NCBI GenBank assembly: GCA_050260515.1
Contig: JBLNCI010000031.1
Location: 1 to 64,000 of the forward strand
Origin: DATJIG01 sp050260515
GTDB taxonomy: Bacteria > Pseudomonadota > Alphaproteobacteria > SMXQ01
DNA: 64,000 nt
Reading direction: 5' to 3'
The notes below the pieces were generated by a model. It had not been told where the DNA came from. It saw only the letters and a list, made by a program, of their open reading frames with translations, and ran no database searches. Numbering within the stretch: position 1 is the stretch's first letter; each line of letters starts with the position of its first letter. The translations under genes were made by a program, and so were the position numbers. This document shows positions 53,648 to 61,591 of this stretch, piece by piece.

Positions 53648-55249
53648 ATGCGCGCACTCGGGACGCTTCTGTTCGCCACTGCGTTCGCCGTCACCGCATC
53701 CGCCGCCACCGCCGCAACGGTCAGCGGCACCGTGAAGGGGCCCGACGGCAGGCCGCTGATGGGGATCTTCGTCGCGGCCCAGGATCCGGCGACGCACCGC
53801 AGCGTCTACGTGCTGTCGGACGAGCAGGGTCGCTATCGCATCGCGAACCTGCCCGCGGCGACGTACAACGTCGCCGTCACGACCATCGGCTTCGCTGCCG
53901 ATCCGCGCAACGGCGTCGCGCTGAAGGCCGACGGCAACGCGACGGCGGACTTCACGCTGCGCAAGCAGCCGGTGCAGTGGAGCGAGCTGACGACCTATCA
54001 GGGACGCAAGCTCCTGCCGAAGAACGCCGCGCACGACCTCAGCCATCGCGACAAGTTCTTCGTCACCTGCTTCCAGTCGTGCCACTCGTTCCAGAACCGC
54101 ATGGCGCCCCACGACCGCACCCTCGAGAAGGACGGCTGGCGGTCGCTCGTCCAGTACATGAGCGACACGATGTTCGCCGGGGAATCCCGCAGCCTGAGCG
54201 AGGAGGACAAGGACGACTTCGGCAGCTATCTCGCGCTGATGTTCGGCCCGGAGTCGCCGAAGCCCGCGACCCCCGACCAGATGCCGGAGTACGCCGAGCT
54301 CGTCCGCGGTTTCGGTCCCAAGGCGATGAACATCGTCTACGTCGAGTACGACGTGCCGACGCCGAAGGGCATGGGCCCGTGGAGCGCGATGGAGGACCGC
54401 GACGGCAAGATGTGGATCCCGTACTACGGGCGCGGCAACGAGGTGATCCGCCTCGACCCCGACACCGGCACGATGGACCACTTCGCGCTGCCGTTCGAGA
54501 AGACCGCCGGAATCCACTCGGTGATCCCCTCAGCCGACGGCACGGTGTGGTTCGTCGAGACCTCGTTCGGCAAGATCGCGCACCTCGATCCGAAGACGAA
54601 GAAGATCGACGAGTTCCAGATTCCGCCGATGGCCGACGGCCGCAAGCCCGGCGCCCACACGATCCGGGTCGACGAGAGCGGCCGCGTGTGGACCAGCGGC
54701 GGACCGGCGATCACCCGCTACGACCCCAGGACCGGCGAGTTCCGCAACTGGAACGTGCCCGGCACCTACGCCAACACCGTCGGCCGCGACGGCGACCAGT
54801 GGTTCACGTCGTTCCGTCCCGGCGGGCCGATCGCGCGCATCTCGAAGGACGATGAGCTGTCGGCGTGGCTGCCGCCCACCGACGGCAAGCCGCAGCGGCT
54901 GGCGCTCGACAAGGACGGCATCGTTTGGTTCAGCGAGCGGCAGGGGAACCGCATCGGCCGGTTCGATCCGAAGACCTCGGCGTTCCAGGAGTTCCCGCTG
55001 CCCGGCCCCGAGGCGAGCCCGTATGCGCTCGGCATCGATGACAAGGGCCGCGTCTGGTACTCGTCCCACGAGCAGGACACGGTCGGAAGCCTCGATCCGA
55101 AGACCGGCGAGATCGTCGAGTACCCGTACCCGCACCCCGAAGCGTCGATGCGCGAGTTCTACCGCGATCGCAAAGGCCGCATGTGGTACGCGAGCTCGGC
55201 CAACAACAAGGTCGGCTACTTCACCGTCGTCGAGTCCGCGGCGAAGTGA
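53648..55249 (+). CDS. Secreted Vgb-like beta-propeller with carboxypeptidase-regulatory domain and CX3CH motif
   Basis: 533 residues. A signal peptide (LGTLLFATAFAVTASAATA) is followed by a carboxypeptidase-regulatory (CarbopepD_reg) domain (VSGTVKGPDGRPLMGIFVAAQD, residues 25-105). Next comes a small helical region with CFQSCHSFQNRMAPHD (C141, C145, H146) and KDGWRSLVQYM, resembling a cytochrome c module but with three residues between the cysteines. From about residue 220 a seven-bladed streptogramin-lyase-like (Vgb) propeller runs: GKMWIPYYGRGNEVIRLDPDTG, GTVWFVETSFGKIAHLDP, GIVWFSERQGNRIGRFDP, GRVWYSSHEQDTVGSLDP. Probably a periplasmic redox or binding protein; substrate unknown. Confidence 0.84.
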   Translation: MRALGTLLFATAFAVTASAATAATVSGTVKGPDGRPLMGIFVAAQDPATHRSVYVLSDEQGRYRIANLPAATYNVAVTTIGFAADPRNGVALKADGNATADFTLRKQPVQWSELTTYQGRKLLPKNAAHDLSHRDKFFVTCFQSCHSFQNRMAPHDRTLEKDGWRSLVQYMSDTMFAGESRSLSEEDKDDFGSYLALMFGPESPKPATPDQMPEYAELVRGFGPKAMNIVYVEYDVPTPKGMGPWSAMEDRDGKMWIPYYGRGNEVIRLDPDTGTMDHFALPFEKTAGIHSVIPSADGTVWFVETSFGKIAHLDPKTKKIDEFQIPPMADGRKPGAHTIRVDESGRVWTSGGPAITRYDPRTGEFRNWNVPGTYANTVGRDGDQWFTSFRPGGPIARISKDDELSAWLPPTDGKPQRLALDKDGIVWFSERQGNRIGRFDPKTSAFQEFPLPGPEASPYALGIDDKGRVWYSSHEQDTVGSLDPKTGEIVEYPYPHPEASMREFYRDRKGRMWYASSANNKVGYFTVVESAAK

Positions 55250-55259
55250 GCTGACACCC

Positions 55260-56195
55260 TCAGTTCAACTTGAGGAGGCGCGTCGCGTTCCCCGACAGGA
55301 TCTTCTCCATGTCGGCGGGCGGGAGCCCGAGCGAGCGGACGAGGTCGAGGCCGCGCTGCTTCAGCGGCGTGAGCGGCGGCGCGTCGGTGCCGAACACCAT
55401 GTGATCGACTCCGACCGTCTCCAGCCCGCATTTCAGCGCCGGCAGGTGATAGCTCACGGAATCGAGGTATATGTTCCTCAGATAGTGGCTGGGCGGGTGC
55501 TTGATCAGCATCGGCGCCGAGTCCGCCGCGCGGGTGTAGAAGCCCTCGTCGTGCAACGCGTAGTTGTAGTCAAGGCGGCCGACGATTTCGCTGATGCCGC
55601 CGCCGAGGTGCGTCGCCACCACCTTGAGGGTGGGAAACTGCTCGAACACGCCGTAGAGGATCATGCGCGCCAGCGTCAGACAGCTGTCGAACGGCCGTCC
55701 GACGCTCGACGCCAGCCGGAACTCGGCCATCCGCTCCTCGCCGAACCCGACCGAGGGCGGATGGATCACGACCGGGATGTCGAGGTCCGACGCCAGCCGG
55801 AAGAAGTCGCGGGCTTCGGGATCGTCGGGATACGCGCCCTGATGGCTCGAATTGATAAAGACGCCCTTCAGCCCGTCGCGGGTGATCGCCCGCTCGAGCT
55901 CTTTCAGGTAGCCGTCACCGCCCCCCGGTATCGACGCCGCGAGGGCGACGATCCGGCCTGCGTACGTGTCCTGCAGTTCGGCGAGATAGAGGTTCGACTC
56001 GCGGATCGAGGCCAGAGCCTCGTCGCGCGATGCCTTGCGCAGGTAATGCAGGGGATTGCTGACGACCGTCATGTCGATCCCGGCCCTCTCCTGGGCGTCC
56101 AGGACGGTCTGGATGGTCATCTGGCAGCGGCCCTTCCACACCGGCTTCGACGTCTCGCTCGGTGGATAGATGTGCGTGTGCCAATCTATGATCAT
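55260..56195 (-). CDS. Amidohydrolase_2 family metal-dependent hydrolase/decarboxylase (ACMSD-like)
   Basis: 311 residues. The metal site is HxH in MIIDWHTHIYPP, a histidine in IPVVIHPPSVGFG, one in VVATHLGGGISEI, and the Asp of MVFGTDAPPLTPL. This is the ACMSD-like branch, which includes decarboxylases of aminocarboxymuconate semialdehyde, dihydroxybenzoates and 5-carboxyvanillate, and some hydrolases. The exact reaction is unknown. It ends 11 bases from the Vgb-like gene, convergently, and is divergent from tctC copy 2. Confidence 0.88.
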   Translation of the reverse strand: MIIDWHTHIYPPSETSKPVWKGRCQMTIQTVLDAQERAGIDMTVVSNPLHYLRKASRDEALASIRESNLYLAELQDTYAGRIVALAASIPGGGDGYLKELERAITRDGLKGVFINSSHQGAYPDDPEARDFFRLASDLDIPVVIHPPSVGFGEERMAEFRLASSVGRPFDSCLTLARMILYGVFEQFPTLKVVATHLGGGISEIVGRLDYNYALHDEGFYTRAADSAPMLIKHPPSHYLRNIYLDSVSYHLPALKCGLETVGVDHMVFGTDAPPLTPLKQRGLDLVRSLGLPPADMEKILSGNATRLLKLN

Positions 56196-56289
56196 GTCAT
56201 TCCCGTTTCGTGCGGAGTCGGCGGACGAAACGATAACATCGCCGCACCGCGCGCGCGAATGCGCAGATCGGCGAACTCGGGGGACGCTG

Positions 56290-57330
56290 ATGTCGGTTCG
56301 TAGGCTGGTCGCGTTGTGTGGGGCGGTTGCCCTGGGCTTCCTGCCGGTGCCGGCCGCGCACGCGCAGCAGAATGATCTGTTCCGCGGCCGCGAAATCGCG
56401 GTCCTGATCGGAGGCGGCCCGGGCGGCGGCGCCGACGTCTACACGCGGATGTTCGCGCGTCATTTCGGACGATACCTGCCCGGCAATCCGTCGGTCGTCG
56501 CGAAGAACGTGCTCGGCGCCGGAGGCCTCAAGCTCGCCAACCAGCTTTACAACGTGTCGCCCAAGGACGGCACCGAGATCGGCACGTTCCTCACCTCGAC
56601 CGCCCTCGAGCCGCTGTTCGGCAACAAGGAAGCGCGCTTCGAGACGACGAAGTTCACCTGGATCGGCAACATGCTTGATACCGACGCCACGAGCTGCTTC
56701 TCGTGGAGGACTTCCGGCATCAAGACCTGGGAGGACCTGAAGCCGCGTGTGACGACGTTCGGCGCCTCGGGGCCGTCGGCGCTCACCTCCGTGCAGACCA
56801 AGATCGTCGGGGAGCTGTTGGGCGTGACGACGAAGGTGATCTACGGTTACACGGGCGGCGTGCGGACCTCGAATCTGGCGATGCAGCGGGGCGAGCTCGA
56901 CGCCACCTGCGGCGTCTACCTCGTCACGGTCAAAACGCAGTTCCAGGACCAGATCGCAAGCGGCGACCTGACCGTGTGGATGACCTTCGGCGCGAGCCGC
57001 GACAGTGCGTTCCCCGATGTGCCGACGATCTACGAGGTGGTGAAGAACGCGGCCGACCGCCAGCTCGCCGAGCTGATCTTCAAGCAGGACACCTTGGGGC
57101 GGCCGATCGCCGCGCCGCCGGGCCTGCCGCCCGACCGGACGAAAGCGATTCGCGACGGCTTCATGGCGACCATGGCGGACCCGGACTTCCTGGCCGAGGC
57201 CGCGAAGCAGGGACTCGACATCCATGCCATGGACGGCGCCGAGACGCAGCGGCGGTACCAGGCCTTCTACGACGTGCCCAAAGAGGTCGTCGAGCGCGCG
57301 AAGGCCATCACCGGGCAGCAGCCGCACTAG
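56290..57330 (+). CDS. TctC-family periplasmic substrate-binding protein (copy 2)
   Basis: 346 residues with a signal peptide (RRLVALCGAVALGFLPVPAAHA). The TctC body starts FRGREIAVLIGGGPGGGADVYTRMFARHF and continues PSVVAKNVLGAGGLKLANQL, TSCFSWRTSGIKTWEDLKP and FPDVPTIYEVV. The loop that in copies 1, 3 and 4 reads WHTS/WHTA is WRTS here, so its ligand may differ. It is 97 bases upstream of copy 3 on the same strand. Divergent promoter region with the amidohydrolase gene (94 bases). No membrane transporter partner is present. Confidence 0.9.
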   Translation: MSVRRLVALCGAVALGFLPVPAAHAQQNDLFRGREIAVLIGGGPGGGADVYTRMFARHFGRYLPGNPSVVAKNVLGAGGLKLANQLYNVSPKDGTEIGTFLTSTALEPLFGNKEARFETTKFTWIGNMLDTDATSCFSWRTSGIKTWEDLKPRVTTFGASGPSALTSVQTKIVGELLGVTTKVIYGYTGGVRTSNLAMQRGELDATCGVYLVTVKTQFQDQIASGDLTVWMTFGASRDSAFPDVPTIYEVVKNAADRQLAELIFKQDTLGRPIAAPPGLPPDRTKAIRDGFMATMADPDFLAEAAKQGLDIHAMDGAETQRRYQAFYDVPKEVVERAKAITGQQPH

Positions 57331-57427
57331 TCAAGGCGCTCCGCGCCGGGCGCTGTGTTACTCTCTCCGGCAGGGAAGGCCCGATAACGACAAGAGTGTG
57401 GGCCGAAGCTGCATCGGGGAGGTCGTC

Positions 57428-58504
57428 ATGGACCGATTGATTCGGTCACGACGGTTCGCGTGCCTGCTGCTTTCGCTTGGCGCTGTGTCGTCCGTGCCGG
57501 CCCGCGCCGACGACGTGGCCGACTTCTACAAGGGCAAGACGATGCGGATGATCATCCGCTCGAGCGCCGGCGCCGGCTACGACACCTACGCGCGCCTCCT
57601 CACCAGGCATATGGCGAAATACATCCCCGGCACGCCGACGATCATCAACGTCAACATGCCGGGCGCGGGCGGCATCACCGCGGCGAACCACGTCGCGTTC
57701 CAGGCTCCGCGCGACGGCACCATCCTCACCATCGTCAGCGTCGGCCTGCCGATGGATCAGGCGACGGGCCTCAACCCGTCGTTCAAGGCCGATCTCACGA
57801 AGTTCAACTGGATCGGCAACATGTCCGATTCCAACCAGATCATGGTGACGTGGCACACTTCGCCGACCAAGACGCTCGACGATGCGATGAAGCGCCAGAC
57901 CATCATCGCCGCCGCCGGGGCGGGGTCGTTCTCGTCGATGATCCCGTCGGCGCTGAACTCGGTGCTCGGCACCAAGTTCAAGATCATCGTCTACAAGGAG
58001 GGCCTGGAGCCCAACCTCGCGATGGAGCGCGGAGAGGTCGAGGGCCGCGGCACCGAGTCCTACGTCACGACGGCGTCGGTGACGCCGCAGTACCTGTCGG
58101 AGAAGAAGATCAACATCCTCGTGCAGATCGGGCTCAAGCGCGACAAGGCCATGCCCGACGTGCCGCTTCTGCTCGAGTACGCGAGGACCGACGAGCAGCG
58201 GCAGATCCTCGACTTCTTCTCCCGCGCGGTCGTCATCGGACGGCCGATCGCGACCACGCCCGATGTCCCCGAAGCTCGTGTGACGGCGCTCCGGCGCGCT
58301 TTCGACCAGGCGGTGGCCGACCCCGAGTTCGCGGCGGATGCCGCGAAGCAGCGCGCGGAAATCTCGCCGATGACCGGCGAGGTGACGCAGCAGCTCGTCG
58401 CCGATCTGATCAATGCGCCCCTCGCGGTCCGCGAGAAGGTCAAGGCCGCGTTCCTGGCCAAGACCGGGATCGAGGACAAGGACGGAGCGTCGACCCGCAA
58501 CTAG
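57428..58504 (+). CDS. TctC-family periplasmic substrate-binding protein (copy 3)
   Basis: 358 residues with a signal peptide (RRFACLLLSLGAVSSVPARA). Body: DDVADFYKGKTMRMIIRSSAGAGYDTYARLLTRHM, PTIINVNMPGAGGITAANH, MVTWHTSPTKTLDDAM, MPDVPLLLEYARTDEQRQI. It is closest in wording to copies 1 and 4 and clearly different from copy 2 beside it, so the pair is not a fresh tandem duplication. Tail-to-tail with the FAH-family gene (9 bases). Confidence 0.91.
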   Translation: MDRLIRSRRFACLLLSLGAVSSVPARADDVADFYKGKTMRMIIRSSAGAGYDTYARLLTRHMAKYIPGTPTIINVNMPGAGGITAANHVAFQAPRDGTILTIVSVGLPMDQATGLNPSFKADLTKFNWIGNMSDSNQIMVTWHTSPTKTLDDAMKRQTIIAAAGAGSFSSMIPSALNSVLGTKFKIIVYKEGLEPNLAMERGEVEGRGTESYVTTASVTPQYLSEKKINILVQIGLKRDKAMPDVPLLLEYARTDEQRQILDFFSRAVVIGRPIATTPDVPEARVTALRRAFDQAVADPEFAADAAKQRAEISPMTGEVTQQLVADLINAPLAVREKVKAAFLAKTGIEDKDGASTRN

Positions 58505-58513
58505 CCGGGACGC

Positions 58514-59449
58514 TCAGATGCCCTGCACGATCGGATTGTGCAGGCGACCGATCTTCTCGATCTCGATCGTCAGGTCCTGCCCCGGTTTCAGGTAGATGCC
58601 GCGGGGTCGCCCGTTGCCCGAGGGCGAGCCGGTCGCGATGACGTCTCCCGGTCGTAGCGTGAACTTGTGCGACAGGTATGACACCTGCTCGGCGATCGTG
58701 AAATGCATGTACGAGGTCGAGGAGTCCTGCATCAGCTCGCCGGCGATCCACTGCTTCAGCGACAGCTTGTAGACGTCGGGGATCTGCGACGCCGGCACGA
58801 TCCACGGGCCCATCGGTGCGCCGGTGTCGAAGCTCTTGCCCGACATGAAATCGTGACGGACGTTCCAGTCGGTGCGGCTGCCGCAGTCGCGCAGGCTCAG
58901 GTCGTTCATGATGGTGTAGCCGGCGACGTGGTCCATCGCCGTCTCGACCGAAACGTTGCGCGCGGGCTCGCCGATGACGACGGCGAGCTCGGCCTCCCAG
59001 TCGACCTGCTTCGAGTGCGCGGGCAGCGCGACGGTCGCCTCGGGCCCGATCACCGATCGCGGGTGCTTGAAGAAGAACAGAGGCTTGACCTTGGTCTTGT
59101 CGGGCGGGTCGCGATCGGACATCTCCTTCATGTGGTCGGTGTAGTTCGCGAAGGCGCACATGATCACGTCGGGGTAGAGGATGGGCGCGAGCAGCCGGGT
59201 GTCGGCGAGCGGCTTCGATGCCGCGTTGAGAGCCGCGTCGCCGCTCGCCATTCGGTCGGCGAGGGAGGTCAGCGTCGGCAGCGCCTTGCGCCACGCGCCG
59301 AGGACGTCCTTGGTCGAGGCGATGGAGAATCCCGCCGCGGCGCCCGCTGCCTTGAAGCCGGTATCGAGCGGCAGCACGCGGTCGCCGACGCGAATTCCCG
59401 GTACCGCGCGACCGCCCTCGTCGATGTTGAGAAGGCCGAAGTCGGCCAT
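58514..59449 (-). CDS. Fumarylacetoacetate hydrolase family protein
   Basis: 311 residues. An N-terminal domain (MADFGLLNIDEGGRAVPGIRVGDRVLPL) precedes the FAH catalytic domain: ILYPDVIMCAFANYTDHMKE, PLFFFKHPRSVIG, VDWEAELAVVIG (metal ligands ExE), GYTIMNDLSLRD (metal Asp), and LRPGDVIATGSPSGNG. The family hydrolyses or decarboxylates 2-oxo-diacids from aromatic ring cleavage. The aromatic theme is shared with the Rieske, VOC and ACMSD-like genes of this region. It is divergent from the next plus-strand gene by 166 bases. Confidence 0.9.
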   Translation of the reverse strand: MADFGLLNIDEGGRAVPGIRVGDRVLPLDTGFKAAGAAAGFSIASTKDVLGAWRKALPTLTSLADRMASGDAALNAASKPLADTRLLAPILYPDVIMCAFANYTDHMKEMSDRDPPDKTKVKPLFFFKHPRSVIGPEATVALPAHSKQVDWEAELAVVIGEPARNVSVETAMDHVAGYTIMNDLSLRDCGSRTDWNVRHDFMSGKSFDTGAPMGPWIVPASQIPDVYKLSLKQWIAGELMQDSSTSYMHFTIAEQVSYLSHKFTLRPGDVIATGSPSGNGRPRGIYLKPGQDLTIEIEKIGRLHNPIVQGI

Positions 59450-59615
59450 GACATCCTCCCCTGTCGTTTTGCGGGAGCGTAGCAGGCGCTCTCGGCCGGT
59501 GTCACGGCCGAGCGGGCAAGCCGGCTCCGCATTTCCGATCCGGTCGGTTTGATCGCGGCCGATGCGTCGCCTAAAGTGCGCTCAACCAAGAAGCACAAAG
59601 CCATCGGGGAGCATC

Positions 59616-60533
59616 ATGGACCGTCTCACGGTCACCGGGTATTACCGCCGGCCCGCACATCTCGTCGCCATGGACAAGGGGTTCTTCGCCAGAGAGAACC
59701 TCGACGTCGTGTTCCATCTCGTCGACCTCGCGCCCGAGCACAACCGCGAGATGGCCGAGGGCAAGTGGGATCTCACCCTATCTTCGGCCGACACAATGTT
59801 GGCGCGGGCGACCCAGGACAAGGTCGATTACGTCCTGTTCATGCAGGCCGAGGAAGGCCTGAATGTCCAGCTCGTCGGCCAACCGGAGATCAAGACTGTC
59901 CACGATCTCCGCGGCAAGCTGCTCGCCGCCGATCCCGTCGATTCGAACTTCGACCTCGTCCGCAACAAGATCCTGCGCGACTTCGGAATTCCCGAATCCG
60001 AGTACAGCATCGACATCATCGGCAACACGCCGCACCGCCTGAAGGCTTTCCTCGACAAGAAGGTCGCGGCGGCGATGCTGACGCCGCCGTCGACCGACAA
60101 GGCGCTCGCCGCCGGCGGCCACGTGCTCGCACAGGGCGCCGATCACATCGAGGACTGGCCGCTCGCCTGCGGCTGGACGCTGCGGCGTCTCGTCGAGAAG
60201 AACCGGCCATTGCTCGTCCGGTTCGTGCGCGCCTGGGCAAACGCCTGCGACTGGCTGCTGCAGCCCGAGAACAAGGCGGAGACCCTCGACATCATCATGA
60301 AGCACGAGAAGGTGACGCGGCCGCGCGCCGAGGAGGCGTATGCCCGTGTGGTGCCGAAGGGCGCGATCAACCCCGAGGCGATCCGCCGCAACATGGAGTA
60401 CCGCATCGAGCTCGGCTACATGCCGCCGCCGCACAAACCGGCGGAACACTTCTACGACGCGAGCATCTGGAGCGAGGCGACGGGCTTGCCCGCGCCGCGG
60501 CCCGCTGGCATGCCGCGCAACGCGAAGCCGTGA
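59616..60533 (+). CDS. NMT1/THI5-like solute-binding-fold protein lacking a signal peptide
   Basis: 305 residues. The start MDRLTVTGYYRRPAHLVAMDKGFFARENLDVVFHLVDLAP goes straight into the fold of ABC-type substrate-binding proteins of the SsuA/NMT1 kind, with no signal sequence. Further: NREMAEGKWDLTLSSADTMLAR, DLRGKLLAADPVDSNFDLVRNKIL and AAAMLTPPSTDKALAAGG. The ATG at 59616 is supported by GGGGAG upstream. An in-frame open stretch to 59562 also lacks a hydrophobic leader. It may be a cytoplasmic binding protein or an enzyme of the same fold. tctC copy 4 follows after 11 bases, implying one operon. Confidence 0.75.
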   Translation: MDRLTVTGYYRRPAHLVAMDKGFFARENLDVVFHLVDLAPEHNREMAEGKWDLTLSSADTMLARATQDKVDYVLFMQAEEGLNVQLVGQPEIKTVHDLRGKLLAADPVDSNFDLVRNKILRDFGIPESEYSIDIIGNTPHRLKAFLDKKVAAAMLTPPSTDKALAAGGHVLAQGADHIEDWPLACGWTLRRLVEKNRPLLVRFVRAWANACDWLLQPENKAETLDIIMKHEKVTRPRAEEAYARVVPKGAINPEAIRRNMEYRIELGYMPPPHKPAEHFYDASIWSEATGLPAPRPAGMPRNAKP

Positions 60534-60544
60534 GGGGAGGCATC

Positions 60545-61576
60545 ATGGGCGCGACGAGGACGCTGTGGATCGCCGTGACGGTGGCGACGATGTTCGTCGC
60601 ACCGGCATCTGCCGAGGACGTGAGCTTCCGCGGCAAGACCATCAACCTGATCTTCGGCGGGGGCGAGGGCGGCGGCTACGACACCTACGCGCGCTTCCTC
60701 GCCCAGCACCTCGGCCGTCACGTGCCCGGCAACCCGCGCGTGCTCACCCGGGGCGCGCCGGGCGCGGGGACGCTGGCGGCCGCGAATTACCTCTACGAGG
60801 TGGCCGCGGCCGATGGCACCAACATCGGCACCGTCGGCGGCGGCACCGCGACCGCGGAGCTCCTGAAGACCCCGGGCATCCGCTTCGATCCGCGCAAGTT
60901 CATCTGGATCGGCAGTCTCACCAGCGACGTCAGCGTCGGCATCGCCTGGCACACCGCGCCGGTGAAGACCATTGCCGATGCGTTCGAGCGTCAGCTCATC
61001 GTCGGCGGCGGCGGCCCGACGTCGGGCAACGTCATCTTCCCGGTGGTGATGAACCAGCTCCTCGGCACCAGGTTCAAGATCATCACCGGCTACAAGAGCT
61101 CGGCCGAGGCGATGCTCGCGGTCGAGCGCGGCGAGCTCGAAGGCATCATGAGCTGGAATTACTCCAGCATCCGCGCCCAGCACTACGATCTCGTGCGCGA
61201 CAAGAAGATCAACCTCCTCGTGCAGTTTGCCCTCAAGAAGCACAAGGACTTGCCCGACGTGCCGCTGGTGACGGAGCTGGCCAGGACCGACGAGCAGCGC
61301 GACATCCTCGATCTCATCTTTTCGCGCCAGGAGATGGGGCGGCCGTTCATGCTGCCGCCGAAGACGCCGGAACCGATCGCCAACGCCCTGCGCGCGGCGT
61401 TCGCCGCCGCGATCAAGGACCCGGTGCTGCTCGCCGACGCCGAGCGCCAGCGCCTCGACATCAACCAGCCGATGACGGGCGAGGAGGTCGACGCGCTGAT
61501 CGCGAAGCTCTACCGCACTCCGCCCGACGTGGTGGCGAAGACGATCCGCATCACCGACATGAGCAATTTCAAGTAG
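60545..61576 (+). CDS. TctC-family periplasmic substrate-binding protein (copy 4)
   Basis: 343 residues with a signal peptide (TRTLWIAVTVATMFVAPASA). Body: EDVSFRGKTINLIFGGGEGGGYDTYARFLAQHLGRHVPG, PRVLTRGAPGAGTLAAANYL, GIAWHTAPVKTIADAF, LPDVPLVTELARTDEQRDILDLI. It is 11 bases after the signal-less binding-fold gene, repeating the pairing seen at 46792-48823 (tctC next to a signal-less binding-fold protein) in reverse order. It ends 15 bases from the convergent ABC permease gene. Confidence 0.91.
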   Translation: MGATRTLWIAVTVATMFVAPASAEDVSFRGKTINLIFGGGEGGGYDTYARFLAQHLGRHVPGNPRVLTRGAPGAGTLAAANYLYEVAAADGTNIGTVGGGTATAELLKTPGIRFDPRKFIWIGSLTSDVSVGIAWHTAPVKTIADAFERQLIVGGGGPTSGNVIFPVVMNQLLGTRFKIITGYKSSAEAMLAVERGELEGIMSWNYSSIRAQHYDLVRDKKINLLVQFALKKHKDLPDVPLVTELARTDEQRDILDLIFSRQEMGRPFMLPPKTPEPIANALRAAFAAAIKDPVLLADAERQRLDINQPMTGEEVDALIAKLYRTPPDVVAKTIRITDMSNFK

Positions 61577-61591
61577 CGGATCGGCGGCGGA

